Assembly (NCBI RefSeq): GCF_001667775.1
Contig: NZ_LZJI01000229.1
Location: forward strand, 1 to 44,204
Direction: 5' to 3'
DNA: 44,204 nt
Source: Mycobacterium sp. E1747
Lineage (GTDB): Bacteria; Actinomycetota; Actinomycetes; Mycobacteriales; Mycobacteriaceae
The position numbers and the translations under genes are program-made. Positions 38,767 through 44,204 of this stretch are shown in pieces. Positions within the stretch are counted from its first letter, which is position 1; each line of letters begins with the position of its first letter. Under the pieces are notes generated by a model. That model did no database searches and was not told where the DNA came from. It saw only the letters and a list, made by a program, of their open reading frames with translations.

Positions 38767-39478
38767 AGCGGGTGCAGGTCGCCAGGCTCGAGTTGGTGGT
38801 CGACGCGGCCACCAGTTGGCCGGCGGCGTTGACGATCGAGCAATTCAGCCGGCCGTAGAAGCTGGTGGCGACGACCGACGGGGTCTGGACGCCGGGGTTG
38901 AGGATCACCGCCTTGGTCCACGGCAGCGACACGTTGAATTCGGTCTGGGAAGCCCCGCTGCCGTCGGTGTAGACGATGTTCACCAGGTCCAGCAGCTGCT
39001 TGGTGCCGGTCACGCTGTAGACGACGGTGCGTGGGTTCAGCGCGGCGGGCGGCGGCGCCAGGGTCAGGGGTGGCGCGGCGGTGGGCGTTCCCGTCGGCGC
39101 CAGGCTCGGCGCGGCGCTGGGCGTGGTCACGGTGGTAACCGTCTCGGGCGGCAGCGGGGTGGTCGACGGGCTGGGCTGGGCGCTGGGCGGGGCGGAGCTC
39201 CTGGTCGTGGCGGGCGCGGACGTCACCGGTTGGGGGGCCGGTGCCACGGTGGCCTTGGTCGAGGCGCTGTCGCCGCTGTTGATGATGACGGCGGTCGCGA
39301 TCGCGCCGACGGCCACCACCGCGCCGACGATCGCCGTGACGGGGCGCCAGCGCAGCTCGGTCGGCCAGCCGGTCCAGGTGTAGTCGCCCTCGGGGTAGGC
39401 CTCGGCGGCGTAGAACTCGTCGGTGTCGTCGTCGGGGTAATCCCGCACCCTGTGCAGATCGGCAAGTGTGGTACCCAT
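38765..39478 (-). CDS. Membrane-anchored Pro/Thr-rich protein with MmpS-like C-terminal domain
   Basis: The 237-residue protein corresponds to Rv3209 (186). It has an acidic N-terminal cytoplasmic part (DYPDDDTDEFYAAEAYPEGD), a membrane helix about 48-68 (VTAIVGAVVAVGAIATAVII), a Pro/Thr/Ser-rich linker of about 75 residues, and a C-terminal domain (VVYSVTGTKQLLDLVNIVY, LPWTKAVIL, LNCSIVNAAGQLVAAS) with the pattern of MmpS proteins and a Cys pair for a disulfide. No mmpL gene is adjacent. Its linker is longer than in M. tuberculosis. It may assist export (inference). Confidence 0.83.
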   Translation of the reverse strand: MGTTLADLHRVRDYPDDDTDEFYAAEAYPEGDYTWTGWPTELRWRPVTAIVGAVVAVGAIATAVIINSGDSASTKATVAPAPQPVTSAPATTRSSAPPSAQPSPSTTPLPPETVTTVTTPSAAPSLAPTGTPTAAPPLTLAPPPAALNPRTVVYSVTGTKQLLDLVNIVYTDGSGASQTEFNVSLPWTKAVILNPGVQTPSVVATSFYGRLNCSIVNAAGQLVAASTTNSSLATCTR

Positions 39479-39684
39479 GTTGCCGAAGTTAGCGATGTGA
39501 AAACACGAATCACCCCAGCAACCCGGCTCTGGACCCAGCTGCAAGCGAATCGTTATCCGCTCGCGACCATCGTTTCGCTCAGCGCGAACCCGCGGTGGGG
39601 GGCTGTCGCGGATGCGGGCCCGCCGCGTCCACTAGCCTGCAGCTGACAGGTCTGTCGACTTCACTGCCTACGGAAGGGGTGACC

Positions 39685-39954
39685 GTGGAGGTCAAGATCG
39701 GTATCACGGACAGTCCGCGCGAGCTGGTCATCGCCAGCGCGCAGACGCCCGCCGAAGTCGAAGAGCTGGTCAGCGCCGCGCTGAGCGAGGGAGCGGGCCT
39801 GCTGAGGCTGAACGACGAGCGGGGACGTCGCTTCCTCGTCCACACCAGCAAGATCGCCTACGTCGAGATCGGCCCCGCGGACGGACGCCGCGTCGGCTTC
39901 GGCATCGGCGCCGAGGTCACAAAACTCCCCGGCAAGGGCGCTAAAGGCGAGTAA
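39685..39954 (+). CDS. DUF3107 protein TB9.4
   Basis: The 89-residue protein is the orthologue of Rv3208A. The conserved core VKIGITDSPRELVIASAQTP leads to DERGRRFLVHTSKIAYVEIG. The function is unknown, but it is strictly kept in actinobacteria. GTG 39685 is preferred since GGAAGGGG (39672-39679) lies 5 nt upstream; GTG 39679 would add two residues. It overlaps the TetR gene tail to tail by 14 bp. Confidence 0.9.
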   Translation: MEVKIGITDSPRELVIASAQTPAEVEELVSAALSEGAGLLRLNDERGRRFLVHTSKIAYVEIGPADGRRVGFGIGAEVTKLPGKGAKGE

Positions 39955-40627
39955 GGGGCACGTGGGATAGCCCGCCCCAGGCGAACTGCACGGTGCCCTC
40001 GACGGCGTCCGCCTTGGAGATCGGGCGGTCGGAGTCGAGCCAGTACCGGGCGCAGTCGACGCTGATGCCGACCAGGCCAACCGCGATCATCCGGGCGCGG
40101 TGCGGGTCCAGGCCCGAATCCTCGCTGATCAACGCGAACACCGCGTCGATGCACGATTCCGTGGCGACCCGCACCTGCGCGGCCACCTCCGGTTCGGTCA
40201 CGTAGTCGTTCTCGAAGATGAGCCGGTAACCCTGGCTGTCGTGCTCGATGAAGTCGAAGAACGCCTGCACCGCCGCGTGCAACCGCCGGCGGTTGTCGGT
40301 GGTGGTGTTCAACGCCTGCTGCACACCCGAGACCAGGTTTTCCACGTGCCGGGCCAGCACGGCCAGGTACAGCTCGAGCTTGCTCGAAAAGTGTTGGTAG
40401 AGGACCGGTTTGCTAACGCCAGCCCGGTCGGCGATCTCGTCCATGCCGGCGGCGTGGTAGCCGCGATCGACGAAGACGTCGCTGGCCACCACGAGCAGCT
40501 GCCCGCGGCGCTCGTCTCGGGGCAACCGGTTGCCGCGCCGGCCCGAAGCCGCGACGCCGTCCCCCAGCCGAGCGCGCTCAGCCGACCTGACGGCGCGTCG
40601 CGCCGCTGGTTTGGCGAGTTCGCTCAT
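39941..40627 (-). CDS. TetR-family regulator, Rv3208-like
   Basis: The 228-residue protein has the same length as Rv3208. After a basic, disordered 35-residue leader, the HTH is MDEIADRAGVSKPVLYQHFS; the C-terminal helical ligand domain contains FFDFIEHDSQGYRLIFENDY, a YcdC/TetR_C-type segment. The ligand and targets are unknown. It is divergent from the HExxH gene. There is no visible evidence linking it to the desA3 operators. Confidence 0.93.
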   Translation of the reverse strand: MSELAKPAARRAVRSAERARLGDGVAASGRRGNRLPRDERRGQLLVVASDVFVDRGYHAAGMDEIADRAGVSKPVLYQHFSSKLELYLAVLARHVENLVSGVQQALNTTTDNRRRLHAAVQAFFDFIEHDSQGYRLIFENDYVTEPEVAAQVRVATESCIDAVFALISEDSGLDPHRARMIAVGLVGISVDCARYWLDSDRPISKADAVEGTVQFAWGGLSHVPLTRL

Positions 40628-40827
40628 CGAGTCCCCATCTGGTGCGTTGACAACCGGCCGCCGGCACCACAGGGCCAGCCGCGCGCGGATCGTTGCGAGA
40701 GACATTACTACCCGAGCCGGTGCGGTGACCGTCATCGCCGCCGTTGTGGCTGGCAGAAAGCGGTGTCGGCCGGTGCATTCGGGCGCGCCAAGGACGGTGC
40801 CGGCGCCGACTGTGTAATCCTGGGGAA

Positions 40828-41853
40828 ATGACTTCCCAGCGGCCCGCGCGCGGCACCGGGCGCGTCCCGGTGCTGCACGACGAGTGGCGGGAACCCCTTC
40901 GCGCCCTGCGTGACCCGATCGCCCGCGACGGCGGCCGCACCCGGGCCGACAGGGAGCGGCCGCGCCAGTGGCGCAAACAGACATGGCTGGGACGGTTCGT
41001 CTCCACCTACGGCTGGCGCGCGTACGCGTTGCCGGCGTTGTCGGTGCTCACCGCGGTGATCGTCTACCAGACGATGACCGGCACCGCCGCGACGAAGCCG
41101 ACGGCCAACCACCCCATCCAGAGCCCGCAGGCGATGGAGGCCGTAGGCACCTCGATCATCGACGCGCCGCCGCGCGGGCTCGCCGCGTTCGACGCCAACC
41201 TGCCGGCCGGCACGCTGCCGGACGGCGGCCCGTTCACCGAGGCGGGCGAGAAGACGTGGCACGTCGTGCCCGGCGCGACGCCGCAGGTCGGCCAGGGCAC
41301 CGTGCGGGTGTTTCGGTACACCGTCGAGGTGGAGGACGGCATCGACCCCACGATGTTCGGCGGCGACAACGCTTTTGCCCAGATGGTCGATCAGACCCTG
41401 GCCAATCCCAAGGGCTGGACCCACAATCCGCAATTCGCGTTCATCCGGATCGACAACGGCAAGCCCGACTTCCGGATCTCCCTGGTGTCCCCGGTGACGG
41501 TCCGCGAGGGCTGCGGCTACGAATTCCGTCTGGAGACCTCTTGCTACAACCCGTCTTTCGGCCAGGATCGGCAGTCACGCGTCTTCATCAACGAGGCGCG
41601 CTGGGTGCGCGGAGCCGTCCCGTTCGAGGGCGACATCGGCTCCTATCGCCAATACGTGATCAACCACGAGGTCGGCCACGCCATCGGGTACGTGCGCCAC
41701 GAGCCGTGCGAGCAGCAGGGCGCTTTGGCGCCGGTGATGATGCAGCAGACGTTCTCCACGTCGAATGACGACGCCGCCAAGTTCGACCCGGATTTCGTCA
41801 AGGCGGACGGGAAGACCTGCCGCTTCAACCCGTGGCCGTTCCCGATCGCCTAG
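40828..41853 (+). CDS. Membrane-anchored DUF3152 protein with zinc-protease motif
   Basis: The 341-residue protein corresponds to Rv3207c (285), with a longer N-terminus. A cytoplasmic basic part is followed by a membrane helix (about 67-84, ALPALSVLTAVIVYQTM) and an extracytoplasmic DUF3152 domain. HEVGHAIGYVRH (280-291) is an HExxH zinc site with a third His, and PVMMQQT (302-308) resembles a Met-turn, so a metzincin-like protease is plausible. Cys at 229, 239, 294 and 331 may form disulfides. GGGG precedes ATG 40828 by only 3 nt; TGTAAT (40813-40818) may be a -10 box. Confidence 0.85.
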   Translation: MTSQRPARGTGRVPVLHDEWREPLRALRDPIARDGGRTRADRERPRQWRKQTWLGRFVSTYGWRAYALPALSVLTAVIVYQTMTGTAATKPTANHPIQSPQAMEAVGTSIIDAPPRGLAAFDANLPAGTLPDGGPFTEAGEKTWHVVPGATPQVGQGTVRVFRYTVEVEDGIDPTMFGGDNAFAQMVDQTLANPKGWTHNPQFAFIRIDNGKPDFRISLVSPVTVREGCGYEFRLETSCYNPSFGQDRQSRVFINEARWVRGAVPFEGDIGSYRQYVINHEVGHAIGYVRHEPCEQQGALAPVMMQQTFSTSNDDAAKFDPDFVKADGKTCRFNPWPFPIA

Positions 41854-41992
41854 CCCGGCGACGATGCGCGCCGCGCCGCGGCGTGAGGGGGCGGGCAGTC
41901 GAACCTAGCCCGCGCCCCGAGCGTCACGCCAGAGCGACGGCCAGTGCTCGGAGCCACGCCAACGTGACGCTCGGCGCATTGAATTCATTGCC

Positions 41993-42026
41993 GTCCACCA
42001 CGGCGACTGCTGTGATGGTGGTGGAC
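41993..42026. other. 9-bp inverted repeat upstream of moeZ
   Basis: GTCCACCAC (41993-42001) and GTGGTGGAC (42018-42026) form a perfect stem with a 16-nt loop in the 211-bp gap before moeZ. It may terminate the upstream gene or be part of the moeZ leader. Confidence 0.45.
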
Positions 42027-42064
42027 GAGGACCCCATTCGCGAGACCGAGGAGGATGTCCGGCC

Positions 42065-43240
<1,176 letters not shown>

Positions 43241-43276
43241 CCCGATACGGCAGGTGGCCTCGTCTAGGCTACCTGT

Positions 43277-44131
43277 GTGAATGTCGAGCCACCGCCGGAG
43301 CATGTGCTGGCGGCGTTTGGTTTGACCGGTGTCAAGCCCGTCTATCTGGGGGCTAGCTGGGAAGGCGGCTGGCGCTGCGGCGAGGTCGTCCTGTCACTAG
43401 TGGCCGACCACGCCCGGGCGGCCTGGTCGGCCCGGGTGCGCGAGACGTTGTTCGTCGACGGTGTCCGACTGGCCCGCCCGGTCCGCTCGACGGACGGGCG
43501 GTACGTGGTTTCGGGGTGGCGCGCGGACACGTTCGTCGCCGGCACACCCGAACCGCGGCACGACGAGGTGGTCTCGGCGGCGGTGCGCCTGCACGAGGCG
43601 ACCGGCAAACTGGAACGTCCCCGGTTCCTGACCCAGGGCCCCACCGCGCCGTGGGGGGACGTGGACATCTTCATCGCGGCCGACCGCGCCGCCTGGGAGG
43701 AACGGCCGTTGGCCTCGGTGCCCCCCGGCGCGCGGACCGCCCCGCCGTCGGCCGACGCCGAGCGGTCGGTGGAGCTGATCAACCAGCTGGCCACCCTGCG
43801 CCGGCCGACCAAGAGCCCGAACCAGCTGGTGCACGGAGACCTATACGGCACAGTGCTTTTCGTCGGCACCGCCGCCCCCGGGATCACCGACATCACGCCC
43901 TACTGGCGGCCCGCGTCGTGGGCGGCCGGTGTCGTCGTCGTCGACGCCCTGTCCTGGGGCGAGGCCGACGACGGTCTCATTGAACGCTGGAACGCGTTGC
44001 CGGAGTGGCCGCAGATGTTGTTGCGTGCGTTGATGTTTCGCCTGGCGGTCCATGCGCTGCACCCGCGGTCGACCGCCGAGGCCTTTCCCGGTCTGGCCCG
44101 CACCGCGGCGCTGGTCCGGCTGATCCTCTAG
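43277..44131 (+). CDS. TIGR02569-type aminoglycoside-phosphotransferase-fold protein
   Basis: The 284-residue protein corresponds to Rv3205c (292). The C-terminal lobe has LVHGDLYGTVLF, the Brenner-type loop of APH-like kinases, where the metal-binding Asn of HGDxxGN is Thr. The later ITDITPYWRP replaces the DxD-type metal motif. The N-terminal lobe (YLGASWEGGWRCGEVVLSLV) is compatible with a nucleotide-binding sheet. It may be a pseudokinase or bind a different ligand. It follows moeZ by 36 bp, so is probably co-transcribed. Start GTG. Confidence 0.87.
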   Translation: MNVEPPPEHVLAAFGLTGVKPVYLGASWEGGWRCGEVVLSLVADHARAAWSARVRETLFVDGVRLARPVRSTDGRYVVSGWRADTFVAGTPEPRHDEVVSAAVRLHEATGKLERPRFLTQGPTAPWGDVDIFIAADRAAWEERPLASVPPGARTAPPSADAERSVELINQLATLRRPTKSPNQLVHGDLYGTVLFVGTAAPGITDITPYWRPASWAAGVVVVDALSWGEADDGLIERWNALPEWPQMLLRALMFRLAVHALHPRSTAEAFPGLARTAALVRLIL

Positions 44132-44204
44132 GAGTCCGCTGAATAAGGGTGGTTTGGGGCGGGGCGCCTCGAGCCGTCTTGCGGCGGTGTGAAGTCAGGC
44201 CCGA

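Noticed and set aside
39941..40627. Considered as the regulator of the desA3 operators
   Set aside because: It is a TetR protein but lies 24 kb away, and no CGTAGGTTAC-type palindrome is seen at its own promoter.
44132..44204. Last 73 bases
   Set aside because: No start of a further gene or clear signal can be supported before the window ends.

Overview
This window is chromosomal DNA from a slow-growing non-tuberculous Mycobacterium, probably near the M. avium complex. The evidence is very high GC, GTG/TTG starts, and gene content and order that follow the M. tuberculosis segment Rv3242c to Rv3205c almost gene for gene (recognised from protein sequence and synteny). Typical mycobacterial markers include secA1, desA3, sigH-rshA, whiB1, pdtaS and the tiny ribosomal protein bL37. 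I see no IS element, prophage, tRNA, rRNA or CRISPR array. The species cannot be fixed from this window.

Layout. 1-1453: end of an SDR gene and an R2-like ligand-binding oxidase, not next to this block in M. tuberculosis. 1581-6233: ComF-type phosphoribosyltransferase, long hibernation factor hpf, and secA1. 6373-8703: an unknown protein and a tandem HD-GYP-like protein fused to a LuxR helix-turn-helix, where M. tuberculosis has Rv3239c. 8736-11237: MddA-type methyltransferase and a two-part cation/proton antiporter. 11248-14799: Rv3235-family gene, an undivided WS/DGAT gene with an altered active site, ppk2 and Rv3231c. 14830-17465: electron-transfer partner and stearoyl-CoA desaturase desA3, each behind the same palindromic operator. 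17643-21500: an accessory block (unknown gene; thiolase, NmrA-like and DUF302 genes translationally coupled; divergent HxlR regulator) inserted between desA3 and rsgA relative to M. tuberculosis. 21487-26262: rsgA-aroA, SRAP protein, small secreted protein, ybaK, SDR. 26326-28006: SigH thiol-stress module, bL37, biotinylated TB7.3. 28068-31140: pdtaS, whiB1, lipid kinase. 31220-34789: membrane protein, GNAT, entC, gpm2, ParA-like ATPase. 34875-39478: Rv3212-like anchored protein, rhlE, ferritin-like protein, MmpS-like protein. 39685-44131: DUF3107, TetR, HExxH protein, moeZ, kinase-fold protein.

How it works together. Most genes are housekeeping or stress functions: export, ribosome hibernation and maturation, oxidative thiol stress, fatty-acid desaturation, polyphosphate and storage-lipid metabolism, aromatic amino-acid and isochorismate synthesis, and sulfur-carrier activation. 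The most notable non-coding signals are: twin operators in front of the desaturase pair; a dispersed 57-bp-period repeat family at two loci in opposite orientation; a likely second, N-terminally extended SigH isoform; a hairpin that would hide the ribosome binding site of the Rv3235-family gene; and a hairpin in the rhlE leader. The best candidates for undescribed biology are the SDR/R2lox pair, the thiolase-NmrA-DUF302/HxlR cassette and the desaturase operators. None of these is proven by sequence alone.
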